The position numbers and the translations under genes are program-made. Below, piece after piece: positions 26,515-35,842 of a stretch of DNA of 64,000 nt; position 1 is the first letter of the stretch; the number at the start of each line of letters is the position of its first letter. Source of the DNA: Pedobacter nyackensis (lineage in GTDB: Bacteria; Bacteroidota; Bacteroidia; Sphingobacteriales; Sphingobacteriaceae); contig NZ_FWYB01000008.1 in NCBI RefSeq assembly GCF_900176505.1, forward strand, positions 124,001-188,000, given 5' to 3'. The notes beneath the pieces are model-generated. The model was given only the letters and a program-made list of their open reading frames with translations, had not been told where the DNA came from and did no database searches.

Positions 26515-27168
26515 TCATTCTTCGATTATTTCACTTGCAGAAAAGGCGTTGTATTCATTAATGTATGCTTGCTTATCTACATTGAACAATATTTCGCTAG
26601 CTGAATAGGCATAGTTCCCCATTTCAAATTCGCTAAATGAATCATCCCAAAACTCGTTGAATTCTTCTGCATCCCTATAATTCAAGGTTTCTTCTAAGGT
26701 TTCTTTTTGCTTATGTGGATTTTCGTTTTCAAAATTCCGTATTAGGAAGCATGCAACAATTTCAACGGTAGTTATGAGAAATTCCTTGGTCAAAAAATCT
26801 ATATTGTGATTTCTCAACTCTAATTCTTCAAGTGATTTACCATGTGAAGTTGAACCAATTGAAGTTCGTAAATTTCCAATTTGATGTACTATTGAAGACA
26901 ATGACCCCCCAATAGTATTAATATAATTTTCTTTTTCAAACCCAATAGCCTCAAATGCAAACTTTACAAGTTTATTGACACTTTCATCTCCTACTAAAAG
27001 AATGGCTTTTTCTTTGCAAATTTGTTTTGATATACTTTCTAAAAGTGCTTTAGAATTTTCGGCACAAAGACTAAAGTCAGAATCAATGTGTGTTTCTATT
27101 CTTTCAACATACATTGTAAGAACAGCCCAACGCCCATATTGCTCTATTGTCTTTTTTAGCTTATTCAT
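26515..27168 (-). CDS. Abi_C (HEPN-like) abortive-infection protein
   Basis: 217 aa. The core at about 33-150 reads ENSKALLESISKQI, then INTIGGSLSSIVHQIGNLRT and GSTSHGKSLE, followed by the helix TKEFLITTVEIVACFLIRN. This is the Abi_C domain, a HEPN-like fold seen in abortive-infection proteins and in genes next to hsdS. The usual RN.xxGxxHG motif is here RTSIGSTSHG, with Thr for Asn and one extra residue, so ribonuclease activity is uncertain. The C-terminus (180-217) is acidic. Its ATG shares one base with the hsdS stop (TAATG). Confidence 0.7.
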   Translation of the reverse strand: MNKLKKTIEQYGRWAVLTMYVERIETHIDSDFSLCAENSKALLESISKQICKEKAILLVGDESVNKLVKFAFEAIGFEKENYINTIGGSLSSIVHQIGNLRTSIGSTSHGKSLEELELRNHNIDFLTKEFLITTVEIVACFLIRNFENENPHKQKETLEETLNYRDAEEFNEFWDDSFSEFEMGNYAYSASEILFNVDKQAYINEYNAFSASEIIEE

Positions 27169-28331
27169 TATTGTTCAACTGTTACTTCACCAGTCATTAA
27201 TTTTGGAAGTAATGAATCACGAAGTTTTATTAGTGTATTTATTTGAATATTATTTGCAATTATTTTCTGAATCAAAGGCTCTGCTTGTTCTGTCATCGCA
27301 CCCAGTTCTTCAGGGCTCGGAATTAAAACTTTCGCTTCGTCCAAATCTCCACGTTTAATATGCCCCATTGTGGTTGCATGACTGGCAGCAATAGAAATAA
27401 ACTCTGTTAAGTGATGTTTACACCACAAATAGTAAAACCATTTTGGATAATCTTCTGACGTTACTTTGAACAAATGCTGGTTTAGAATACAATCCTGTCC
27501 ATCCCAAATTTTAACCATTAATGAAGCCGACCATGCAAAAATTACATCGCTATTCTTTACAATATATTCGGGTTTTATATCAGTGCTCACCCAATCTGAA
27601 TTTTCACTAATGCCACTGCTTAATTCCTTAATTTTTAAAGCTGGAAGTTTATCTAAATCATTTTTCGGTGGAAATTTCTGACAAGCTAACCCATTTAAAA
27701 AGTTAGCCATTTCACTTAATGAACTAATAGCCCACTCATCATTTGCCTCCTCCAAAAACCACTGCCTAAACAACGTTTGCGCCATTTTTTCTAAGGCAGC
27801 ATTCTGGCGTTCCAGCAAGTCTATTTTGTCGAATATTGCTTTGGCCGTCTGAACAATAAAATCGAATTCAGTTTTATTTGTAGGAATTGAAATATCAAGT
27901 TTTTTCAATAAATCAGTATCAAATTTTCCAGCTCCAATTCCAGTTTCCTCAAGAATATCATTTAATCCTTTTTTATTTCCTTGCAACCAAAAAAAAATGA
28001 AATCTTGTAGTTCAGGATTCTTTGCTCTAATAGCCTTTATATCTTGGTTGAAAGCAACAGGTTTTTCAACTATATTAATAGGAATGTCAATAAATAAACC
28101 ACTCCCCCTAACTAAAAGTAAAATGTCTTTTTCAATCGCTAGCCGAGAACCATTTGCTAATCCATTTTCTGTTATAGTTAATTCAGAAGAACTTACCTGA
28201 TAATCAGTCATGGTTTTTGCACTAATCCAAGGAATACTCCCACCCCAATAATCTTTTTTATCTTTTGATGGAGTCCCGCCAGAATACCAATTTGTTATGT
28301 CACCAAGTTTATATTCTTTCCACTCACTCAT
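27168..28331 (-). CDS. hsdS: Type I restriction specificity subunit S
   Basis: 387 aa with two target-recognition domains: TRD1 from MSEWKEYKLGDITNWYSGGT and IPWISAKTM, a conserved helix IDLLERQNAALEKMAQTLFR at about 170-195, TRD2 from ISSLSEMANFLNG, and the closing helix INTLIKLRDSLLPKLMTGEV. It reads the bipartite DNA target for both methylation and cleavage. It overlaps hsdM by 8 bases and the Abi_C gene by one. The target cannot be read from sequence. Confidence 0.93.
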   Translation of the reverse strand: MSEWKEYKLGDITNWYSGGTPSKDKKDYWGGSIPWISAKTMTDYQVSSSELTITENGLANGSRLAIEKDILLLVRGSGLFIDIPINIVEKPVAFNQDIKAIRAKNPELQDFIFFWLQGNKKGLNDILEETGIGAGKFDTDLLKKLDISIPTNKTEFDFIVQTAKAIFDKIDLLERQNAALEKMAQTLFRQWFLEEANDEWAISSLSEMANFLNGLACQKFPPKNDLDKLPALKIKELSSGISENSDWVSTDIKPEYIVKNSDVIFAWSASLMVKIWDGQDCILNQHLFKVTSEDYPKWFYYLWCKHHLTEFISIAASHATTMGHIKRGDLDEAKVLIPSPEELGAMTEQAEPLIQKIIANNIQINTLIKLRDSLLPKLMTGEVTVEQ

Positions 28332-29862
28332 TGATTTTAATCTTTAAAAGGTTAGCAGAAATAATCTCATTTAATTGGGCTTCTTCTTTTAACTGTGCTT
28401 CCAGTTCAGCTTTCAATGCAGCAAACCGTTCTTTAAAATCAAAATCATATTCTTCATCAGGTAAGCCAACATATCTTCCAGGAGTTAAGATGTAGTCTAA
28501 TTCTTTTACCCTACTTATTGGTGCAGAGGCACAAAAACCAGCAATATCTTCATATTTGCCCTCTAGGTTTCTCCAATTGTGATAAGTGTTCGTAATTTTG
28601 TCAATATCTTCCTGTGAAAGTTCTCGGGTTCTGCGGTTTATCAAATGTCCAAGGTTTCGGGCATCAATAAATAAAATTTCATTACTGCGGTCTCTGAATT
28701 TTCCGTTTCTACGGTTGCGGCTCATAAACCATAATGCAGCGGGAATTTGTGTATTTAAAAACAACTTGGCAGGCAAGTTTACAATGCAATCAATCAAACC
28801 GTTTTCAACTAAGGCTTTTCTTATATCGCCTTCGCCTGATGCTTTAGAGGTCAAAGAACCTTTTGCCAATACTACACCTGCTTGTCCACTTGGTGCTAGG
28901 TGATAAATAAAATGTTGCATCCAAGCAAAGTTGGCGTTGCCCGTTGGCGGAGTTCCATATTGCCAACGTCCATCTGTTCGCATTAAATCCCCCCCCCAAT
29001 CACTCACGTTGAACGGTGGATTGGCAATAATGTAATCTGCTTTAAGGTCTTTGTGTGCATCGTTCAAAAAAGAACCTTCGTTATTCCATTTGACCTGAGA
29101 ACTGTCAATACCCCGAATAGCCAAGTTCATTTTAGCCAAACGCCATGTAGTTTGGTTGCTTTCTTGTCCGTAAATAGAGATGTCGTTTACTTTTCCTTGG
29201 TGTTCGGTAACAAATTTTTCGGAGTGAACAAACATACCGCCCGAACCACAACAAGGGTCAAAAACTCTTCCTTTATATGGCTCCAGCATTTCAACCAATA
29301 ACTCAACCACGCTTCTTGGTGTATAGAACTGCCCGCCTTTCTTGCCCTCTGCCAATGCAAACTCACCTAAAAAATATTCAAAAACATGTCCCAGCACATC
29401 AGCACTTCTTGATTTAGCATCACCCAAGGCAATGTTTCCAACAAGGTCAATCAATTCGCCCAAACTAGTAGGGTCAAGATTTTGTCGGGCAAATACTTTT
29501 GGCAATACACCTTTTAATGAAGCATTTTCTTTTTCAATGGCATCCATTGCGTCATCCACAAACTTTCCAATCTCTGGTTGTTTCGCTTTCGACTGCAAAT
29601 AATGCCATCGGGCATCCTGAGGAACAAAGAATACATTTTCTGCCTTATATTCATCTTTGTCTTCAGGGTCAGCGCCATTTGCTTCCTCTGCTTTCAGTTT
29701 TGAATATAGTTCTTCAAAAGCATCAGAAATATATTTTAGAAAGATTAAACCCAAAACAATGTGTTTGTATTCAGCTGCATCAATATTCTTGCGGAGCTTG
29801 TCTGCAGTTTTCCACAATTGTTTCTCTAAAGGTTCTTCGTTCGTTGGTTTTTGTTTAGCCAT
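28324..29862 (-). CDS. hsdM: Type I restriction methyltransferase subunit M
   Basis: 512 aa N6-adenine methyltransferase. N-terminal helical domain (EKQLWKTADKLRKNIDAAEY), SAM-binding motif I VFDPCCGSGGMFVHS and catalytic motif IV IIANPPFNVSDWGG. It methylates adenine in the target set by HsdS. First gene of the operon hsdM-hsdS-abiC-kwaA-kwaB-hsdR; the promoter should lie in 29863-30098, opposite the DUF4917 gene. Confidence 0.95.
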   Translation of the reverse strand: MAKQKPTNEEPLEKQLWKTADKLRKNIDAAEYKHIVLGLIFLKYISDAFEELYSKLKAEEANGADPEDKDEYKAENVFFVPQDARWHYLQSKAKQPEIGKFVDDAMDAIEKENASLKGVLPKVFARQNLDPTSLGELIDLVGNIALGDAKSRSADVLGHVFEYFLGEFALAEGKKGGQFYTPRSVVELLVEMLEPYKGRVFDPCCGSGGMFVHSEKFVTEHQGKVNDISIYGQESNQTTWRLAKMNLAIRGIDSSQVKWNNEGSFLNDAHKDLKADYIIANPPFNVSDWGGDLMRTDGRWQYGTPPTGNANFAWMQHFIYHLAPSGQAGVVLAKGSLTSKASGEGDIRKALVENGLIDCIVNLPAKLFLNTQIPAALWFMSRNRRNGKFRDRSNEILFIDARNLGHLINRRTRELSQEDIDKITNTYHNWRNLEGKYEDIAGFCASAPISRVKELDYILTPGRYVGLPDEEYDFDFKERFAALKAELEAQLKEEAQLNEIISANLLKIKINE

Positions 29863-30098
29863 TATTTATTAAATTCCTAATCGATTTTTGTCTCCTAAAT
29901 TAAGTTTTTAATTCCTAATGTTACAATTTGTTAGCTCGGCAAACGAGATATAAACTTAAAAGATTCACAAGTAACACATTACATTATTCTGTAGAATAGA
30001 CAACAATCTAGATAAAACTCTCCAAAAACTGAAAAATGAAAGTATATTGGATTTATATAAAGTAATCGAACAACGTTTAACATCTAAACTCTAAAAAT

Positions 30099-31133
30099 AT
30101 GGTCAGTAAAGAGGAATTGGCTAACATCGGGGTTTTTGATTTTGAAGCCTTCCAGAATTCATTTGATGTAAGCGATATTTTAATTGGTAATGGTTTTTCG
30201 ATAAACCTATGCGGCCGCCTTAATTATGATTCATTGTGCAACCTTTTTAATCAGTCTGCGTCAAACGAAATCATTGAAATCTTTAAAGGATTTAACACTA
30301 CCAATTTTGAGATAGTATTAGAAGCACTTTCTAATACTGAGAAAGTAGGGAATATACTTAAAAAAGACATGAAGATTGTAAGGGATTTAAAATCTCAACT
30401 TAAAAATGGACTGATCTCTACTATTCAAGCGACTCATCCTACAGCGGCCGAAATAAAAGATACAATGCTTAGATCTCTTGCAAAAGATTTCGAACCATTC
30501 ACAGACATATACACTACAAACTACGATGTTTTTCTCTATAAAATTATTCTTGCCAGCAATATGCTAGTTGATCTCAAAAAAGAAAATTTCCACCAATTTA
30601 ACGATGGTTTTTATGAAGACGTAGGAAGTGGTAAACTCGGATTTGTTGATTTCGATATTTATCCACGTAATTTGATTTATTTACACGGAGCATTGTTTCT
30701 TTTTGCTCCAAATGGCTACACATTTAAACTAAAAAAAATAGATGAAGGAATTGAATTTATAAAACTCATTAAACAGTTTTTGGATTATGACGAGTTCCCT
30801 ATATATGTTGCTGAGGGTAAATCGGAAGATAAATGGGAAGCAATAAATAGCAATTATTACTTAAGATCAGCATACAACAGACTAAAGCATAGAAACTCTG
30901 AGACTCTAGTAGTATACGGTTTCTCATTCTCAAAATCCGATGACCATATTGTCAGTGCGATAAACGCATCAAAAACAAAACAAATTATAATTTCAATTAG
31001 ACCTAAAGCTAAGCTTCAGGAAATTGAAAAGGAATTGAGCAGACTAAGACTTAAATTCCCAACAATAGAGGTGCTGTTTTTTAATTCAAACACCTTATTT
31101 ACTTTTGATTATCCCATAAATTTTTACGGATAA
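30099..31133 (+). CDS. DUF4917 SIR2-like defence protein
   Basis: 344 aa. The N-terminal DILIGNGFSINLCGRLNYDSL replaces the usual GAGxS NAD-binding loop; FTDIYTTNYDVFLYK and LIYLHGALFLF are the DUF4917 signatures, where TTNYD and YLHG match the SIR2 catalytic region. SIR2-fold anti-phage proteins typically deplete NAD on infection; whether this one does is inferred. It stands alone, divergent from the type I operon with 236 bases between. Confidence 0.75.
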   Translation: MVSKEELANIGVFDFEAFQNSFDVSDILIGNGFSINLCGRLNYDSLCNLFNQSASNEIIEIFKGFNTTNFEIVLEALSNTEKVGNILKKDMKIVRDLKSQLKNGLISTIQATHPTAAEIKDTMLRSLAKDFEPFTDIYTTNYDVFLYKIILASNMLVDLKKENFHQFNDGFYEDVGSGKLGFVDFDIYPRNLIYLHGALFLFAPNGYTFKLKKIDEGIEFIKLIKQFLDYDEFPIYVAEGKSEDKWEAINSNYYLRSAYNRLKHRNSETLVVYGFSFSKSDDHIVSAINASKTKQIIISIRPKAKLQEIEKELSRLRLKFPTIEVLFFNSNTLFTFDYPINFYG

Positions 31134-31240
31134 AAAGTTTAAAGATTATGAACAATAATAAATTCAGGTACTCCCCAATTTACTCCCCATAATCCTATTC
31201 CATCCTATCCCACCTTTGGCTCATTCAAAAATGAATAGCC

Positions 31241-31447
31241 ATGAACAACAACACAACAGAATTAAAAGGCCGTGAGTTTAACAGCCTCCGCTATCCAAAG
31301 ATCAAAAGGATCATCACCACTCCACGCAAAAAAATCCGGCAAAATCTAAGGAGTTTTCTCCCTTTGAACCTGGAAAAGTTTGCAGAAACCCTGCCCATGA
31401 GCCAGCCCATTTCAAGACGAAATACAGGACTCAACCCAACCCTTTAA
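31241..31447 (+). CDS. Small basic hypothetical protein upstream of mobilisation genes
   Basis: 68 aa, strongly basic, starting MNNNTTELKGREFNSLRYPK, with KRIITTPRKKIRQNLRSFLP in the middle. I do not recognise it. It lies between the DUF4917 gene and the candidate oriT on the same strand as the mobilisation genes. It could equally be a chance ORF. Confidence 0.3.
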   Translation: MNNNTTELKGREFNSLRYPKIKRIITTPRKKIRQNLRSFLPLNLEKFAETLPMSQPISRRNTGLNPTL

Positions 31448-31519
31448 AAACAAATTGTATCACATTTATGAACCCGCCCTATCCTAAAGCGATTGGTGTA
31501 CGCCGCCTGTTTTTTTTGC

Positions 31520-31560
31520 GGAGTGAAATGTACGTTTGTGATACAAACGGATTTCACTCC
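31520..31560. repeat. Nested inverted repeat, oriT candidate
   Basis: Outer arms GGAGTGAAAT (31520-31529) and ATTTCACTCC (31551-31560) enclose a second repeat GTTTGT-GAT-ACAAAC (31534-31548). A related TTGTATCAC copy lies at 31453-31461. It sits just upstream of the mobilisation accessory and relaxase genes, the usual place for a transfer origin. The nick site cannot be told from sequence. Confidence 0.5.
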
Positions 31561-31654
31561 CGTTATCTCCCATAGTCGAAACGGCAGAAAAAAAACTCGG
31601 AACTCGTTTTTTTGACATGATTAAAGCATTAGGAAAGCGTAGCATAAAACACTT

Positions 31655-32092
31655 ATGAACAGCAAAAATGCCAGAAGCAGTGAGCAAAAAAGAACCCAAT
31701 GGATGCACATCAGACTAACGCCCGCAGAAGCTAAGAGAATCAATGAAAGGTTCAGGAAGACCACCAATAAAGACCTCAGCAGTTTTATCCGAAAAGTTTT
31801 AATGGATAAACCAGTTACTGTAATAACCCGCAACCAATCCTTTGATCAATTCATACAGGAAATGATCCTGCTTAAAAACGAACTAAGCGCTATTGGAAGC
31901 AACCTGAACCAGATCACTAAAAAAATCAACAGCCATGCGACCACACCAAGTGTAAAGCTCCTGATGGAAAATTATAGACTTGTTAAAGAAAACGTAGATA
32001 CAAAAATTGCCGGAATCAAAAATAAGTTAAACCAATTTTCAGACACATGGTTGCAAGAATCATCAGCGGAAGAAGCATCAGAGGAGCAATAA
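31655..32092 (+). CDS. MobC-like mobilisation accessory protein
   Basis: 145 aa. The N-terminal half, WMHIRLTPAEAKRINERF and LSSFIRKVLMDKPV, is a ribbon-helix-helix-like DNA-binding unit; the second half (ELSAIGSNLNQITKKINSHA) is the helical mobilisation-protein domain. It should bind oriT and help the relaxase. It overlaps the relaxase gene by 46 bases in another frame. Confidence 0.8.
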   Translation: MNSKNARSSEQKRTQWMHIRLTPAEAKRINERFRKTTNKDLSSFIRKVLMDKPVTVITRNQSFDQFIQEMILLKNELSAIGSNLNQITKKINSHATTPSVKLLMENYRLVKENVDTKIAGIKNKLNQFSDTWLQESSAEEASEEQ

Positions 32093-33339
32093 ACTACAAT
32101 GAGCAGAAAGTGGAACAACATAAAGCCACATTTCTGATGGCAGAAAATTACCTCAAAGAAACTTATCGACTAAACCCAATGGAAAAGCTTTTCGTCTTAC
32201 AGCACAGGGCAAAACTTAATGAACGGGTAAAGACCAATTGCGTTCACATCTCCTTAAACTTTGAAACGAATGAAAAGATTTCTGCTGAAAAAATGCAGGA
32301 GATTGCAAAGGACTACATGCAGCAGATCGGTTTTGCAACGCAACCTTACCTAATCTACAAACATGAAGATGCAAATCATCCCCACATGCATATCGTCACT
32401 ACCAATATCCAGGCAGATGGGAACCGCATTAGTTTACACAATTTAGGACGTGACTTATCAGAAAAAGCCAGGCAGGAGATTGAATTAAAATACGGATTGA
32501 TACAGGCTAAAGGACATGGGAAAGATCAAGACATCCCTACTATCAACCTTAGGGATCTAAAAAAGGCAATCTACGGTAAGGATGAAACCAAAAAGGTCAT
32601 TACCCAAATTGTAAATACTGTCGTGCAGAAATACAACTACAGCAGCCTTGCCGAGTTGAATGCTGTACTCAGTAGGTTCAATATTCTGGCAGATCGTGGT
32701 CATGAAAAATCTGCGATGTACAACCAACAAGGGTTGTTATACCGCATCATTGATGATAAAGGCAACAAACTTGGTGTACCCATTAAAGCCAGCCGCATCG
32801 CTGGAAAACACACCCTTACCAGCCTTGAAAAACGCTTTAAAAAGAACAAAGGCAAACGCAAAATTTTGGGTGCTTCACTAAAACAGCGCATTAACCAAGT
32901 CTTACAAACCAATCCCAATCAGGATGTCTTTACCAAAACACTTATGCAACAAAAAATAGAGGTATTATACCGTACCAGTAAAGATGGACAAACTTATGGC
33001 ATCACTTATATAGACCATGCAGGAAAATCCGTCTTTAACGGCAGTGAATTGGGTAAAGCCTACAGTGCAAAAACATTATTCGATGGCTTTAAAAAATCCG
33101 TTGAGCTGAAACCTCTGGCACAACCAATGACGCACCCCATAAGTTCAGGTACAACACAACTCAAACCGCCTCAAAGTGTGAAGCAACATACTCCACAATC
33201 CTTTCTGGAACCTAAAGCACCTACTAATTATTTAGACATCCTGCTCGGAAAAACGGAACAGGATTATACCACAACTATTCCAGGTAAAAGAAAAAAGCGA
33301 AAAAAACGCAATCAGCAAACCCCTCAACAAACCCTATAA
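32047..33339 (+). CDS. Relaxase / mobilisation nuclease
   Basis: 430 aa. Begins MVARIISGRSIRGAINYNEQ. The metal-binding histidine motif YKHEDANHPHMHIVTTN (about 113-130) is the three-His relaxase signature, with an N-terminal tyrosine (Tyr17 or nearby) as candidate nucleophile. It nicks oriT and pilots the strand to the recipient. The C-terminal 150 residues are basic and low-complexity (GKRKKRKKRNQQ). MOBP-like type as in other Bacteroidota elements. The coupling protein starts 12 bases downstream. Confidence 0.9.
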   Translation: MVARIISGRSIRGAINYNEQKVEQHKATFLMAENYLKETYRLNPMEKLFVLQHRAKLNERVKTNCVHISLNFETNEKISAEKMQEIAKDYMQQIGFATQPYLIYKHEDANHPHMHIVTTNIQADGNRISLHNLGRDLSEKARQEIELKYGLIQAKGHGKDQDIPTINLRDLKKAIYGKDETKKVITQIVNTVVQKYNYSSLAELNAVLSRFNILADRGHEKSAMYNQQGLLYRIIDDKGNKLGVPIKASRIAGKHTLTSLEKRFKKNKGKRKILGASLKQRINQVLQTNPNQDVFTKTLMQQKIEVLYRTSKDGQTYGITYIDHAGKSVFNGSELGKAYSAKTLFDGFKKSVELKPLAQPMTHPISSGTTQLKPPQSVKQHTPQSFLEPKAPTNYLDILLGKTEQDYTTTIPGKRKKRKKRNQQTPQQTL

Positions 33340-33351
33340 AATCACGATATT

Positions 33352-35391
33352 ATGAACACCGGCGAGGACACAAAAGGATTACGCAAAATCCTGGACTTTA
33401 CAAGGCTGATCAGTCTATTTATACTAAGCATACATTTCTATATTATCTGTTATAAGGCCTTCAAGTATTGGGGCTGGACAGCTGATATTACTGATCGTAT
33501 CATCAGCAATATAGCAAAGACTGGCCTGTTTAACGGCATACTCAAACCTAAATTGGCTGGACTCTTGTTTCTGCTCATATCCTTATTGGGTGCAAAAGGT
33601 AAAAAGGACGAGAAAATCCAAAAGAATAGTATTATTGCCTATCTCTTATGGGGCTTACTGATATATCTGCTTAGTCCGCTGATGTTTTACCTTTCTTTTA
33701 GCATACCCCTCATAGCTGGCCTATATATCATGCTATCCAGCATCGGGTATTTACTCATCCTCACTGGTGGCACTTGGTTGAGCAGGTTAATTAAAAACAA
33801 CCTAACTAATGATGTATTCAATTCAGATAATGAAACTTTCCCGCAAGAAGAACGACTGCTAAAAAACGAATATTCTTTTAACCTACCCACCAAATACAAT
33901 TTAAAGGGGAAGATCCGTGATGGCTGGATCAATTGTGTAAATCCTTTCAGGAGTATACTGGTTGCTGGAAGCGGTGGCGCAGGAAAAACCTATTTTGTGA
34001 TTCGCCACATCCTTGATCAGCAACTAAAAAAAGGATTTAGCCTGTTTTTATATGACTTCAAGTATGACGACTTAACAAAAATGGCCTATAACAAGCTACT
34101 AAAATACCAACATAATTATAAGCTGAAGCCTAAGTTTTATGTCATTAACTTTGAAGACCTTTGCCGAACTCACCGCTGTAACCCACTAGACCCTAGCGGC
34201 ATGGAGGACATCACCGATGCAACAGAAGCCAGCCGAACGATTATGATGGGACTTAACCGGGACTGGCTAAAGAAACAAGGTGACTTTTTTGTAGAATCCC
34301 CCATCAATTTCCTAACGGCAGTAATATGGTACCTGCGTAAATATGAAAATGGCAAGTATTGCACTTTGCCACATGTGATAGAACTCATGCAGGCGGATTA
34401 TGATCCTCTATTTGCCGTTTTACAAACACAAGAGGAAATTAAGGTTTTGATCAACCCTTTCATTTCTGCCTTGCGAAACAATGCCCAGGCTCAGCTTGAG
34501 GGGCAAATTGCTTCTGCTAAGATTGGTCTGGCAAGGCTAGCTTCCCCGGCTTTGTATTATGTTTTGACTGGTAATGATTTTACACTAGATATCAACAATC
34601 CTGCAGCACCTAAGATTGTTTGCATGGGGAACAATCCGCAGAAGATTGACACCTACGGAGCAGTACTTTCGCTGTATGTGAACCGCATGTTAAAGCTGAT
34701 CAACAAAAAAGGGAAACAAAAATGCAGCCTGATCTTTGATGAATATCCTACTTTAGTTGCCAATTTGATTACGACAATCAGCACTGGCAGAAGTAATTTG
34801 ATATCCTGTACAATCGGCATCCAGAGTATAGAACAGGTAAAAAAGGAATACGGTGCCGAACAGGCAGAAATTATTGCGGGAATCTGTGCCAATATCATCA
34901 GTGGGCAGGTTTCAGGTGATAGTGCAAAGAAACTGTCTGAGACTTTTGGTAAAATCATGCAGGACAGGCAAAGCATGAGCATTAACAGTTCGGATATTTC
35001 TATTTCTAAATCCACACAAATGGATTATGCTATTCCTGCTTCCAAAATTGCAACGTTATCTTCGGGTGAATTTGTGGGGATTGTAGCAGATAGCCCCGAT
35101 GAGAAAATCCCACAAAAGATGTTTCATGGGGAGATACAGAATGACCATCAAACTATTTCCGATGAGGAGGCGAACTATAAATCGCTCCCATTGATCCAGG
35201 TGGTTACCGATGAAGATGTGAGAGAAAATTACCTAAAGGTAAAAAAAGATGTACAGCATTTGATGGAGCTAGAACTAAAGAAGATTAAGGATAGTCAGCT
35301 TAAGAAAAAGAAAAAAGAGAAGAACAGAAAATCCGTTGCTAACGCAAGCAGTAATAAAGTGAAAACACAGCAAAAGGGAATGTCCGTGTAA
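33352..35391 (+). CDS. VirD4/TraG-type coupling ATPase
   Basis: 679 aa. Hydrophobic segments at about 15-35, 62-80 and 92-140 anchor it in the inner membrane; the ATPase part follows with Walker A VAGSGGAGKTYFVIRHI (about 200-217) and Walker B SLIFDEYPTL (about 460-470). It links the relaxosome to the type IV secretion channel. The C-terminus is lysine-rich. It corresponds to MobC in CTnDOT naming. It is the last mobilisation gene before cargo begins. Confidence 0.9.
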   Translation: MNTGEDTKGLRKILDFTRLISLFILSIHFYIICYKAFKYWGWTADITDRIISNIAKTGLFNGILKPKLAGLLFLLISLLGAKGKKDEKIQKNSIIAYLLWGLLIYLLSPLMFYLSFSIPLIAGLYIMLSSIGYLLILTGGTWLSRLIKNNLTNDVFNSDNETFPQEERLLKNEYSFNLPTKYNLKGKIRDGWINCVNPFRSILVAGSGGAGKTYFVIRHILDQQLKKGFSLFLYDFKYDDLTKMAYNKLLKYQHNYKLKPKFYVINFEDLCRTHRCNPLDPSGMEDITDATEASRTIMMGLNRDWLKKQGDFFVESPINFLTAVIWYLRKYENGKYCTLPHVIELMQADYDPLFAVLQTQEEIKVLINPFISALRNNAQAQLEGQIASAKIGLARLASPALYYVLTGNDFTLDINNPAAPKIVCMGNNPQKIDTYGAVLSLYVNRMLKLINKKGKQKCSLIFDEYPTLVANLITTISTGRSNLISCTIGIQSIEQVKKEYGAEQAEIIAGICANIISGQVSGDSAKKLSETFGKIMQDRQSMSINSSDISISKSTQMDYAIPASKIATLSSGEFVGIVADSPDEKIPQKMFHGEIQNDHQTISDEEANYKSLPLIQVVTDEDVRENYLKVKKDVQHLMELELKKIKDSQLKKKKKEKNRKSVANASSNKVKTQQKGMSV

Positions 35392-35842
35392 TTTTTTTGT
35401 CCCAGAATCATTATAAATGTTCGTTTTTCTGTAACGCAAATTATCTTAAACTCATCATCAAAAACTAAAAACCTAGTTTGAATTATGGAATGAGTTTATG
35501 ATAATCAGTTGTAAAAATGAGTTTAGAAAAATGAAATTTAAGAAGCCATATAACAAGTATAGCGCTAATATTTTCGAGCCTAACCTATTATCAATTAGTC
35601 AGGGAATAATGATATTCTAATTGCCCGCCATGGACATAGATAGAATACCAGATTACAATTGACCATGGAAAATTGTGCTAATTTAGGAATATTTATTAGC
35701 GAGTGGGAATCAGTGGAACTCGTTACATACAATAGGGACTTTCAGTGCTCCCTCGGTGAAAGGTATTATAGTGAAAAAACAATGATTCCATTAATTACTA
35801 TTTTCTACTTAAAGTTTAAAAACTACGTATTTAACTACCCTA
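35392..35842. other. Intergenic, junction of mobilisation genes and cargo
   Basis: No convincing gene. It holds AT-rich sequence, several AAACTCAT/ATGAGTTT inverted repeats (35451-35525) and a 29-codon ORF beginning at 35531 that I cannot relate to anything. A 70-codon ORF at 35659 overlaps the tlpA gene end and looks spurious. It may be where cargo was inserted. Confidence 0.5.
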
